From contig NC_056745.1 in the NCBI RefSeq assembly GCF_019279795.1, positions 1,489,824,295-1,489,888,294 of the forward strand: DNA of 64,000 nt. The letters run 5' to 3'. The stretch is from Protopterus annectens. Taxonomy: Eukaryota; Chordata; Ceratodontiformes; Protopteridae. The notes under the pieces are model-generated. The model was not told the DNA's origin, did not search any database, and was given only the letters and a program-made list of their open reading frames with translations. Each line of letters opens with the position of its first letter. Position 1 is the first letter of the stretch. A program made the position numbers and the translations under genes. Below are positions 50,001 through 60,384 of this stretch, in pieces.

Positions 50001-51910
50001 GACAGTCCCTAAAATAATGAGAATAATTATGGGTACTTGTGTCTGGTAACTCTCAGTTTTAGGGCATGTCATTCTAAGACAGTCCCTAAAATAATGAGAA
50101 TAATTATGGGTACTTGTGTCTGGTAACTCTCGGTTTTAGGGCATGTCATTCTAAGACAGTCCCTAAAATAATCAGAATAATTATGGGTACTTGTGTCTGG
50201 TAACTCTCGGTTTTAGGGCATGTCATTCTAAGACAGTCCCTAAAACAATGAGAATAATTATGGGTACTTGTGTCTGGTAATTCTAGTTTTAGGGCATGTC
50301 ATTCTAAGACAGTCCCTAAAATAATGAGAATAATTATGGGTACTTGTGTCTGGTAATTCTAGTTTTAGGGCATGTCATTCTAAGACAGTCCCTAAAATAA
50401 TGAGAATAATTATGGGTACTTGTGTTTGGTAATTCTCAGTTTTAGGGCATGTCATACTAAGACAGTCCCTAAAATAATGAGAATAATTATGGGTACTTGT
50501 GTCTGGTAATTCTCAGTTTTAGGGCATGTCATTCTAAGACAGTCCCTAAAATAATGAGAATAATTATGGGTACTTGTGTCTGGTAACTCTCAGTTTTAGG
50601 GCATGTCATTCTAAGACAGTCCCTAAAATAATGAGAATAATTATGGGTACTTGTGTCTGGTAACTCTCGGTTTTAGGGCATGTCATTCTAAGACAGTCCC
50701 TAAAATAATGAGAATAATTATGGGTACTTGTGTCTGGTAATTCCCAGTTTTAGGGCATGTCATTCTAAGACAGTCCCAAAAATAATGAGAATAATTATGG
50801 GTACTTGTGTCTGGTAACTCTCAGTTTTAGGGCATGTCATTCTAAGACAGTCCCTAAAATAATGAGAATAATTATGGGTACTTGTGTCTGGTAACTCTCA
50901 GTTTTAGGGCATGTCATTCTAAGACAGTCCCTAAAATAATGAGAATAATTATGGGTACTTGTGTCTGGTAACTCTCGGTTTTAGGGCATGTCATTCTAAG
51001 ACAGTCCCTAAAATAATGAGAATAATTATGGGTACTTGTGTCTGGTAATTCTCAGTTTTAGGGCATGTCATTCTAAGACAGTCCCTAAAATAATGAGAAT
51101 AATTATGGGTACTTGTGTCTGGTAATTCTCAGTTTTAGGGCATGTCATTCTAAGACAGTCCCTAAAATAATGAGAATAATTATAGGTACTTGTGTCTGGT
51201 AACTCGGTTTTAGGGCATGTCATTCTAAGACAGTCCCTAAAATAATGAGAATAATTATGGGTACTTGTGTCTGGTAACTCTCGGTTTTAGGGCATGTCAT
51301 TCTAAGACAGTCCCTAAAATAATGAGAATAATTATGGGTACTTGTGTCTGGTAATTCTCAGTTTTAGGGCATCTCATTCTAAGACAGTCCCTAAAATAAT
51401 GAGAATAATTATGGGTACTTGTGTCTGGTAACTCTCGGTTTTAGGGCATGTCATTCTAAGACAGTCCCTAAAATAATGAGAATAATTATGGGTACTTGTG
51501 TCTGGTAATTCTCAGTTTTAGGGCATGTCATTCTAAGACAGTCCCTAAAATAATGAGAATAATTGTGGGTACTTGTGTCTGGTAACTCTCGGTTTTAGTG
51601 CATGTCATTCTAAGACAGTCCCTAAAATAATGAGAATAATTATGGGTACTTGTGTCTGGTATCTCTCGGTTTTAGGGCATGTCATTCTAAGACAGTCCCT
51701 AAAATAATGAGAATAAATATGGGTACTGGTGTCTGGTAACTCTCGGTTTTAGGGCATGTCATTCTAAGACAGTCCCTAAAATAATGAGAATAAATATGGG
51801 TACTTGTGTCTGGTAACTCTCGGTTTTAGGGCATGTCATTCTAAGACAGTCCCTAAAATAATGAGAATAATTATGGGTACTTGTGTCTGGTAACTCTCAG
51901 TTTTAGGGCG
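26041..51910. repeat. 77-bp satellite array, about 335 monomers
   Basis: A 25.9-kb uninterrupted head-to-tail array. The monomer is 77 bp (e.g. GACAGTCC at 26047 and 26124), with frequent 75-bp forms lacking TC (AACTCGG for AACTCTCGG). Each unit holds a perfect 8-bp inverted repeat, TTTTAGGG..CCCTAAAA, extended inward by TGTC/GACA around a 7-nt loop. A second pair TGAGAAT..ATTCTCA is present in the 'AATTCTCAG' variants. Variants are shared by multi-monomer blocks, so there is higher-order structure. The minus-strand frames here (28568-28948, 31260-31493, 35476-35706) come from runs of 75-bp forms and are not genes. No transposon interrupts the array. Confidence 0.98.
46300..51200. repeat. 2.38-kb higher-order unit in tandem
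   Basis: Rare variants recur with one offset: AGAGTAATTA at 46721/49098 and 47489/49868; GGTGCTTG at about 47120/49497; a CATACTAAG variant at about 48070/50450; CAGTCCCAAAAATAAT at about 48395/50775. All offsets are 2377-2380 bp, that is 31 monomers. Within the unit a 768-770-bp (10-monomer) sub-duplication is visible. Confidence 0.85.
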
Positions 51911-52160
51911 TGCCATAGACTAACAGAGACAATCACTGATGTAATGGCAAATGTTATGGAGAAGTTGTTTGGAAAGTTATCAGTTTTGGGTCCTGGTAGT
52001 CAGTAATGGAAAGAGTCTCTGATACAATGGAAGACTGGTTTGGTTCAGTAATATCAGTTTTGGGGCCAGGCGGTCAGTCGTTAATGGAGGTAGAATCACT
52101 GACATAATGGACAGTAATTATAAGGACTTATGTCCACTATTTATCAGCTGTGAATTAGTA
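51911..52160. repeat. diverged edge monomers of the satellite
   Basis: After the last good monomer three degenerate units follow. The word CAGTTTT(A/G)GGG, at 51898 in the last clean unit, recurs at 51981 and 52055, and TATCAGCTG at about 52143. Spacings are 83, 74 and 90 bp, with a GGTCAGTnnTAATGG-like part between. Decayed monomers at an array margin are typical where homogenisation no longer reaches. Confidence 0.7.
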
Positions 52161-52599
52161 TGAGAATAATGGCTGTGACTTGCCAACAGTAACCAAAAGT
52201 TGTAAACAGTCTTGTGTAAACCGTATGGGGTATATATAAATGTATATGTCTATATATCAAGGGATAGTGACAAAGAACTAAATAGTACAACCAGGGTCTT
52301 CAAACCTATCTCCATGTTCCAGTATCTTCTCTGAAAATTATACCTTTAAGCAGTTAGCACAAATGTTAAACTGCACCTGTATGTCCATTGTACTGTATGC
52401 TTCCGAGTCATTAAATAAAGCAGCAAACATATGTCTAGATGTCTCACCCCCCACACACATACACATACACACATATTTTCTAAGAATGATCCTACATTTC
52501 TAATGAGAAGGATATTTTTCAGTCACTGAACTGATTGTAGGAGTTGCTAAGAAGTATATAATGCACTTCTGCCATTTAGTCAACATTTGCTTAACAGGC

Positions 52600-52760
52600 A
52601 GTTCTTCTGTCCTTCAGTTGTCAATTTGCCATGAGACACTGAATTAAATACTTCACTGAAGTCCAGGTACAAAACACTTACCTGTTCCTTGTAGAAGGTC
52701 CTTGAAACTCAAAAATCCATCATGTTGCTGTCACATGACTTTCTTATGCCAAGCTAATAT
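52600..52760 (-). mobile_element. CR1/L2-group RT scrap
   Basis: Minus-strand translation gives VLYLDFSEVFNSVSHGKL, which is RT motif A with flanks, preceded by an IRKSCDSNMMDF-like block matching FRKGKSCLTNLLEF of such LINEs. Too short and decayed for family assignment. Confidence 0.65.
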
Positions 52761-53959
52761 CACCAGCCAACCTAAAGTCCTTTGTTTGTCCTAAGGAAAA
52801 GGCACAAGTCTTTATTATATATTTGTGCATATCATGAATAAACTGCCTAGTCTGTAACATTCTGGTTCATCTTTGGAAGGCACATTCTGAAAATGTATCA
52901 CATCCTCTACCCTTGAGATGTATAACCCCAGAGATATGGTACTAGGAGATGGCAGTCACTCCTGAGCACCTGATATTAATAAGGTTTGACCCCCAAAAGC
53001 ATTTGTTGTATCTTTGCTGGGCACTGATACCACAGACAATGATATTCAGATGCAAGTGCTGATTATCAATGCATGTATTTAACACAAGCTGCTATTACAA
53101 GTGTTTGGTAATTTGGGAAATGCTTAGAAAAGCTCATGATTTGGCTAGAAAGATGAGATTCTGGATAAATACAGAACAAGAACTGAAGAAAAACTCTGGT
53201 CTTACTGTAGTCTGCATGTCTAAAACCAATCCCATCGTGCCATTTGCATGGCTTTTAACTTATTTTATCTTTCAGCCAACTTCATGTTTTTAAGTTCTCT
53301 GCTACTGCTGGCTCCTGCAAACCAGATAAATCTCAGTACTGCTGTGTTTTACGTAATGTTTCTGCCCACATCATAAAATTTACAGCCTCTCAGCCACTAG
53401 GCTGATAACGCTGCAGACTGCATGGAAGTTGAGTAAGGCTGACAGCTCAAGACAGGCTTGACAGATAAATGAATGCTAATTTCTATGTTTTTGAAGTTCC
53501 CACATGGTAACAGAAAACCATCAACACTGATTAAGAAGAATGAAAAATGTGACGTCACCACCGCATGCAGCATTCATAATGCAGGACAAACAGAACTTAA
53601 TACAATTGTGTAGGAAGATATAAACAGTAAGTGTTATTGTAAGCCGTGCATATTCTGAAGCTGACTATTGGGCTCTACCTTATTAACTAAAGTTATACTC
53701 CTGTATTTTTTTATTTTTATTATTTCTTTACAAAGTAAATAAATAGGACCCCTTTTCAATCATGACTCAGACCATTTAGGCAAATGCAATGAATAAAAGA
53801 GACGTCTGCATAAACAGAATAAGACAATGACTATATGTTAGTGTTTAATTCTGTGCAACACTTCAACAAATGGAGAAAGCAGTAAACCTTGAAATTTATA
53901 CCAAATGATACTAAATTATATAAAGTAAGTTAAGCAGAAAGTAAAGAAATAGTAAAGAC
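52761..53959. other. anonymous DNA
   Basis: No domain or repeat family recognised. One 74-residue plus-strand frame (53069-53293) has no motif. Confidence 0.5.
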
Positions 53960-53970
53960 TTAACAGTCTG

Positions 53971-54365
53971 GCTAGCTCAGTGGTACATAGTGATGGATCC
54001 CTGGCTTTGACTCTGGACACCCAGGTTGGAGTATTTGCCCAGTCCCTGCAGAGTCAAGTGGAAGGGAGATAAGCAATATTATGTTGAATTGTCTATCTGG
54101 GGGGGTAACACCTAGGGATACAGTCTGCACTGGAGGCTAGAAGATCCAGTCCTACATTAAAGTATGGAGAATGCATCAGCAGATTTTCAATTGACAACCG
54201 TTTCACACAGATGTTACAGCTAGCTGAGAATGGGGCAGTGGGACTGAGGGTAGGGTTTAATGAAACGATCCAAATCACCCATGCATAACAGCTCACCTCA
54301 GCCTGACTCTCACTCCAGACAGAAATTAAATTTGGCTAAGGTAAATCAATAGGAAAATGAAAGAG
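53971..54365 (+). mobile_element. tRNA-derived SINE with 11-bp TSD
   Basis: Exact direct repeats TTAACAGTCTG at 53960-53970 and 54366-54376 flank the element. Directly inside the left one is GCTAGCTCAGTGGTA, a near-perfect tRNA A box (TAGCTCAGTGG). A decayed B box (GGTTGGAGTATTTG, about 54024) follows at roughly tRNA spacing. The ~320-bp body is unlike the CR1-tailed SINE. The 3' end is A-rich (AATAGGAAAATGAAAGAG). The 67-residue minus-strand frame over the body is not a gene. Confidence 0.75.
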
Positions 54366-54639
54366 TTAACAGTCTGAGGAAGGGACTTGATTGATTGTTA
54401 GGATGGGGTGGGCTAAAAAATAGCAAAAAAAATGTCAAGCCCCAACCCTGTCATTTTTAAAATGCTTAATAAACTTTTTGAATAATTATGCAACTTTTTT
54501 TTAGTTTTTATGATACACCCCGATTGATGATGTTTCTTTATGATTTTTAAGCCTTGCCCCAATCCAGGAAAGATAAAGGAAGCTTAGCCTCGAACCACGG
54601 ACATTGTTGTTAATTATAATGCACCCTATATAGAATCAA

Positions 54640-55245
54640 ACAATTCCTAACCAATAACACAAAAGCCACTATCACTAGAACCCACCTACTCACCTACATT
54701 CCTTTATGCTTCATCCATACTCACCAATCTAAAGAAAATAAAATTTAGGAAAACTAGAAGCTTGCTACAAAAGAATAACAAAATTCACTACAGATTCTAC
54801 ATGTTGATCCCACCACTGCTTAGCTCTGAAACAGCTCACCTGGTTAGAATTACCTCATCTCTTGTATTATATCCAGCTCACAATGGCTCATAGAATTCTA
54901 TACCAACCTGAAAAAAACACCCTCCAAAACCTACTACAACCTTATTCCAATAATCATGGCATACATTCCTCTAATAAATCACTATTACAAATAAAACACC
55001 CTCCAAAACTTACTACAACATTATTCCAATAATCATGGCATACATTCCTCTAATAAATCACTATTAGAAATATCCAAGGTAATAATACTGCAGGGGGCGT
55101 TCTTTACTCAAATCACATAGCCAAAAGCCGGAACACATTCCCTCAGACTATCAGATCTACAACTAACTCTGCCCAGTTTAAAAAAATACTCAAAAGCTGT
55201 TTATTCAATAATTGTTTCTGCCCCTGCCACAGCCCTGGCTAGTCA
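54640..55245 (+). mobile_element. CR1/L2-group LINE ORF2 C-terminus
   Basis: Plus-strand translation in pieces gives SHHCLALKQLTWLELP, MAHRILYQPE, LLQPYSNNHGIHSSNKSLLQ and NNTAGGVLYSNHIAKSRNTF, aligning with the minus-strand copy at 4761-5144. Broken by stops and by a 79-bp tandem duplication. Dead and old. Confidence 0.75.
54914..55070 (+). repeat. 79-bp tandem duplication in LINE sequence
   Basis: The word CACCCTCCAAAAC starts at 54918 and 54997; the two units differ by a few bases. The duplication lies inside LINE coding sequence and is not a multiple of three. Confidence 0.9.
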
Positions 55246-55364
55246 TATTAATTCTTCCATACTGCCCTATCTTTCTGTTCTGTTCTATTACTGTTAAAGG
55301 CTTTTCCATCTAACCTTTCATTTTTCTACTCTGATACTCTACAAACTGAGATTTGTTATTATTT

Positions 55365-55475
55365 ATTTGTCATTTGTTAACTGGGTTAGTCCAACTGAGT
55401 CAAAGGCCCATTTTCAGTGGAGACCCCAGGAGAAAAGCTCAAAAAAATGTGAAACATTACATAAATACAAGACTG
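55365..55475 (-). mobile_element. CR1/L2-group LINE 3' tail
   Basis: Complement of the terminal block seen at 4430: GAGCTTTTCTCCTGGGGTCT, CCACTGAAAATGGGCC, CAGTTGGACTAACCC and AACAAATGACAAATAAATAA. Tail only, strongly 5'-truncated. Confidence 0.75.
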
Positions 55476-55739
55476 TACAAAGCTACATAGAATGCTCTAA
55501 AGTACAGAGATAGGTTTAAGTAACAGAAGATGAAATACCTCTGTAAGTCTACAACAACAAGTCAATATCCATGTTGGCATTACAGAAAACCATCTAGAGA
55601 GGCAACGTAGCATTGAATTGTTCCTATTTACATATAATAAAATATATGTACAATGAAGCAGCTGATAGCTGATACCTAATAGAAATTTTTCAATCTATAT
55701 AACTAAAATATATAAGTTTTAAGGTTTGGACTTGATTAA

Positions 55740-56524
55740 GTATTGTTTTTGCTTGTTGTTTCCCTGAAACGCTAATTCCGCCTAAAACGCGGCTTTTCAG
55801 CGCTTCTGTGGATCCCTAGTGATATCTGCATTGCTTACTGTACTTATTTCTTTGTTGCACTTGAAAAAAGTTGCTGTTTATCGTTTTTGCATTTACGTTA
55901 CCTGTAACACAGTCGCAGGCTACACACTCAAGTGCGCTAGCCTCCTCTGTGTATTTAAAGTAATTTAAGCTCTACATTTCTGTTGTTTCCGAAAAAAAAA
56001 AAAAAATTCCTTGTTTTCCTGCCTTTCTGAACTAGTCTGGTCCAGTTTTCTGGCTTTGCTGAATCCAGGACTGTGGTAAAGGTTCCTGTGTTGCCCATAT
56101 CATACTTCGATAGTTAGGTGCCTTCCTTGTTCACTGTGAGAGAGGGAACTCTGAGCAGCCTATCTGTCCCTGTAGGAGTGGTCCCAGCTCAGAAACGTGT
56201 AGCTCATTGGCTATTTTGGGCTAATTTCTATCCTTTTTGATCTCCCTGGTATAAAAACCACTTAGCGCGGTTTTGCACGGGTTTGCGCACCGCGCAGCAC
56301 TGTTTAGCTGCGGTTAAACTATCCCAGGCTCCACGAAGTCTGCACTTCAGTTTTTCCCTTGAAACTTGAAACACTTCAATCCAGCACTAGAAATAAGGCA
56401 ATTTAAGACTGGCACTTACTAAAACTAGCACTAGCTTACAGCTTGCACTTCAGCCCTATACTCAGGAAGTATAAGGCTATTTACTCATCCAATCAGCAAT
56501 ACAGTCCCAACCATCTATTCAGGC
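55740..56524 (+). promoter_or_regulatory. putative CR1 5' UTR/internal promoter
   Basis: Relatively CpG-rich leader (AACGCGGC, TTAGCGCGG, GTTTGCGCACCGCGCAGC) unlike the flanks, ending at the ORF1 start. It includes a TATA-like GGTATAAAAACC at about 56250 and a CCAAT at 56489. CR1 elements carry internal promoters in the 5' UTR; that this is one is inference. Confidence 0.4.
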
Positions 56525-57409
56525 ATGTTCAAGGGACAGCTTCAGGTGTGCTCTCCGGTCCAGCTGATGAATCTGGGCATCATGAGACAATGTTACAATT
56601 GCCTCATGTACACAGACACCCCCCTCCTCCTCCCAACCAACACAAACATATGTGAGAGATGCAGCTACACAGCCAAACTGGAGGCTAAGCTCTCTCAACC
56701 CACGACTGGATCAACCAGTCACAAGGAGAAGGGCAACACTAGCACCACATTACCAGACTCACATAGACCAGCCATAGCTGCACCAGAAAACAACTCTCAG
56801 AAACACGCAAAAACATACTCGGAGGCTCTAAATAAGAACCTGCCTAAACAACAGAGACCTCCTAAGCATACACCCAAGCAACCCAGAAACCAGGTAACAC
56901 ATACGTCACAACATCAGTGTGCCAAGCAAAAACAGCCCCTAAGGCTAAATAACACTCCTAACACACTAGTAATAGGTGATTCTATCATCAGGCACACAGA
57001 CGTCCCATTCACTAGACTGAACAAGGAGAAGGTTACCGTAAGCTGCCTGTCGGGTGCCAGAATCTGCCACATAACATGTGCACTCAGGTCATTCCACAAG
57101 TACAAATATGACTCTGTCATTGTACATGTTGGCGTAAATGACCTGAGACGTACCTCCCTGGACTACATGAGAAGAGACATGGAGGAGCTCTCTGACCATG
57201 TAGCCCAGGCTGGTATGACTCTGACTCTGAGTAGCATCCTGCCCTCACCCAAAATGATGCCAGCATACGAAGAAAAAATGATCAGTTTCAACAATTGGTT
57301 AAACTACTGGTGTCATTCAAAGGGGATCCAGTACTTGTCAGCCTGGGATGACATGGTTGACAAGCCAGAGATGGCTTGCACCTGTCGCCCCTGGGCTTTT
57401 GAATACTGA
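56525..57409 (+). CDS. CR1 ORF1 protein (zinc knuckle + SGNH esterase)
   Basis: 294 residues. The N-terminal CxxC..CxxC module (C23, C26, C43, C46) fits the zinc-binding domain of CR1 ORF1. A basic, Gln/Pro/Lys-rich stretch (about 60-140) could bind nucleic acid. Then an SGNH/GDSL esterase domain: GDSII at 151-155 with nucleophile Ser153, and VHVGVND at 200-206 (block III, Asn205). Esterase-containing ORF1 proteins are known in CR1 and L2 elements, where they are thought to help RNP or membrane association. Block V (DGLH), seen in copy A, is lost here through a small deletion near 57370, and the tail after about residue 280 is out of frame. Likely non-functional but otherwise intact. Confidence 0.8.
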   Translation: MFKGQLQVCSPVQLMNLGIMRQCYNCLMYTDTPLLLPTNTNICERCSYTAKLEAKLSQPTTGSTSHKEKGNTSTTLPDSHRPAIAAPENNSQKHAKTYSEALNKNLPKQQRPPKHTPKQPRNQVTHTSQHQCAKQKQPLRLNNTPNTLVIGDSIIRHTDVPFTRLNKEKVTVSCLSGARICHITCALRSFHKYKYDSVIVHVGVNDLRRTSLDYMRRDMEELSDHVAQAGMTLTLSSILPSPKMMPAYEEKMISFNNWLNYWCHSKGIQYLSAWDDMVDKPEMACTCRPWAFEY

Positions 57410-57506
57410 CCAAGACTCTTGCCGCCCCAATACTGCCTTTTTTAGGCAAGGCTCAAAAGACAAACCCGCCTCCATAAACAACAATAATAAACAAAAACTG
57501 AGAGTA

Positions 57507-60280
57507 ATGCTGCTCAATGCCAGAAGTCTAAACCTCAAACTGCACGCACTCAAGGCTCTCCTTAGTATGGAAGAAATCAACGTATGTGCAGTGACAGAAA
57601 CCTGGTTCAAGGCTCCAGAGAGCACCCCAGCACTACCAGGCTATAACTCCTACCATGCCTTTAGGTCCCAAAACCAGGACTGGAACAAAAAAGGAGGGGG
57701 TGTGTCCATATTCATCAAGAACACCCACACCTCCAGGTTAGTAGCACAGCACGCGGAATCTGAGACCATCCAAGTGCAACTGACAGTGGGTAAATTGACT
57801 GTTCAATTTATAGCTTGCTACAGATCTCCCACCTTGTCTCAGGACCATCATGTAGCATTCCTGAGAACATTAGAAAGTATGAAGATTCTACCCAACACCA
57901 TGCTACTGGGTGACTTCAACTATCCAAACATTGACTGGGAAAACTACTCAAGCTCAAAAGCCCTAGCCCAATGCCTCCTTGAGTTTATAAACTCAAACGC
58001 CCTTGAACAGCTGGTCACCACTCCCACAAGAGATGACAACATACTGGACCTGGTCATCACCAACACGGGGGAACCTATGTTCCACACCTGAGGTAAACTC
58101 ATCATTGGTAAGATCAGATCACAAACTAATCACACTGGACATCCACATCCGCCCCCCCCCAGTCAAGGAAATCAAGGTAAAAAACTTCTCTAAAGCCAAC
58201 TTCACACTCCTCAAGACTGAGGTGGGAAGTTTCAAAGCTCCCAATCAAATGGAAAATGATGACCTAACGGCAGAATCCTTTACAAGTGCATTCTATGAAC
58301 ACCTTCAAGAATGCATGGACCGAGCCATCCCAAGTAAAACTAAGACCAACTCCTCAAAAAAGAGGAAGCCAGTCTGGTGGACCCCAGCCATAAATAAACT
58401 TTACAACAGAAGGAGGAAACTCCTGCAAGATAGAACAAAATCCCAAAATAAGAAGGCATCTCTGATTAACATCAGTAAAAAACTGCACTCCCTCATTAAA
58501 TCATCCAAGGCCAACTTCGAAAGAAAAATAGCCAATGACTCTAAGGATAACCACAAGACCTTCTTTAACTATGTCATGAGTTTAGGGGCAAACTCTCAGA
58601 TATGCTCCGAGCTAGTGCATAATGACTATAAATACACTGAACCAACCGACATTGCCAACACCCTGGCTGACAAGTTCAGTGCAAACTTCACCCCCCACTC
58701 CACCAAAGGGGCTAGCACCCATCCCAAAAGAATGTGGCGCTCCAGATATCTCAGACACACAAGTAAAGACAGCCATTGCAAAGGCCAAAAATACAGCATC
58801 AATGGGACCAGATGCTATCCCAGGTTGTGTCTTACACAAGCTTCAAAATGAACTAACCCCCCCATCTCAAATCACTATTCAAACTCAGCCTATCTACAAG
58901 CTATGTACCCAAAGAATGGCGTACAGCAACATTCGTACCACTCCACAAAGGTGGTGCCACAACTGACCCTGGGAACTATCGCCCTATAAGCTTGACTAGC
59001 TTGGTCTGCAAAGCCATGGAACGCATTATCATGGAGCTCGTTAACAGGGATATTGGGAACCTCCAGACACTGGACCCCACCCAGTTCGGCTTTGTTAAAG
59101 GCAGATCTTGCCTCCTGAACTTGGTCGACTTCTTCAAAAAAGTTACCAAGACCATAGATGAAGGGAAGGTGGTCCACACAGCATATCTGGACCTTGCTAA
59201 GGTGTACGACACCATCCCACACTCAGGAATCATAGACAAACTCACCAGCTTAAATATCAACCCCCATGTCACGAGATAGGTTTCCAATTGGCTCTCAGAC
59301 GGAACCCACATGGTAAGAGTGGCAGATGCCATGTCTGACTCTAAACCAGTCACAAGTGGAGTCCCACAGGGCTCAGTCCTGGGACCCCTCCTGTTCGGTA
59401 TATATTTCTCCAAAGTACAGGCAAAGGTGGAGGGACTGTAGCTAACCAAGTTCGCAGATGACTGTAAATTGGGTGCAATAATTGACTCTCAAGCTGACAC
59501 AGACATCCTGCAAAAGGGTCTCACAGAGACAAACACCTGGTGTCAAAGTCACGGTCTCAAGCTAAATGCCAAAAAATGCATAGTAATCCCATTTGGGAAA
59601 AACAAAGTACCTACAAACTACCACATAGATGGGAATCCACTAAGTACAGAAGAAGTAATTAGGGACCTGGGTACCCAAGTAGATAGCATGTTCTCCTTTG
59701 ATAACCACATAGCCAAAATGGTCAGGAAATCCTTCTATGTGGCACACCTTATCACAAAGGGTTTCTCATCCAGATCCAAGGAGGTGATTGTGCCCCTTTA
59801 CTCCTCACTCATTAGGCCCATAATAGAGTACAATGCCCCATTTGGGATGTACCTCACTAGACACCTGCAACAACTAGAAAGACCACAGAAATACCTCACT
59901 AAGAGGATTAAGGGCCTTAAACAATTACCCTATGAAGCACGACTAAAAAACTCCAGCTCTTCTCAGTCACTTACCGTCTGCTCAGAGGTGACCTATGCCT
60001 GACCTATAGGGCCATGTCAAACCCTGAACTAATGGACATGCTTCACCTCAAAAAAACGAGATCCCTCAGAACCACTCGTTCTAGCGACTTGAACCTATGT
60101 ACAACAATAAACAGGACATGCTGGAGGAATAGATTCCTGTCCCAGCGACTCCCCTCACTCTGGAATAGAATCCCAATCCATATTCGACAGAGCTCCTCCA
60201 TCTTGATGAGTGGATGGGTAATCGTAAGTTCTACCTGGGATCACTTCAGGAGCCCTGTTGACAGAGGCCCAGGTTACTAA
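57507..60280 (+). pseudogene. CR1 ORF2 (endonuclease-reverse transcriptase), broken
   Basis: Start chosen at MLLNARSLN because copy A begins identically. Endonuclease motifs NARS, ETW, GDFN (about 57910) and SDHK (about 58115); linker RKPVWWTPAINKLYN (about 58365); RT blocks QFGFVKGRSCLLNLVDFF, motif A YLDLAKVYDT (altered from KAFDT), motif B TSGVPQGSVLGPLLF, motif C FADD (about 59450), GLKLNAKK; C-terminal blocks SSLIRPIIEYNAPFGMYLT and NRIPIHIRQSSS. Breaks occur near 58080, 58700-58980, 59279, 59440 and 59950. Sequence identity to copy A is high by eye, so both belong to one subfamily. Confidence 0.9.
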
Positions 60281-60384
60281 TCTAATGGTGGGGGGTGAAA
60301 GCCATCACTCTGTGGCTAGGCTTATAAATGCCCATGGGCAGATAGCCTAGTACTTACCTATGAACCTATGAACCTATTAAGGCA

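Larger units (their letters stand above)
55740..60378 (+). mobile_element. CR1 LINE copy B, near full length
   Basis: The longer of the two main CR1 copies: probable 5' UTR, ORF1 from 56525, ORF2 from 57507, and the 3' terminal block TAGGCTTATAAATGCCCATG then GGCAGATAGCCTAG with two to three TATGAACC repeats at 60360-60378. About 4.6 kb if the 5' end is near 55740, which is typical for CR1. The 5' boundary is a guess from where CpG-containing sequence begins; ORF homology is certain from 57270 by comparison with copy A. Several frame breaks make it inactive. Confidence 0.85.

Noticed and set aside
26041-51910. CRISPR-like array
   Set aside because: Repeats are contiguous 77-bp monomers without unique spacers, in a vertebrate context.
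26041-51910. Hammerhead ribozyme in the satellite, as in newt satellite DNA
   Set aside because: The monomer contains neither CUGANGA nor a following GAAA on either strand.
53971-54045. Functional tRNA gene
   Set aside because: The A box is good but the B box is decayed and no cloverleaf can be drawn; better explained as a SINE head.
58003-58851. Separate host gene in the 282-residue frame
   Set aside because: It is the endonuclease-RT linker of CR1 copy B in a shifted frame.
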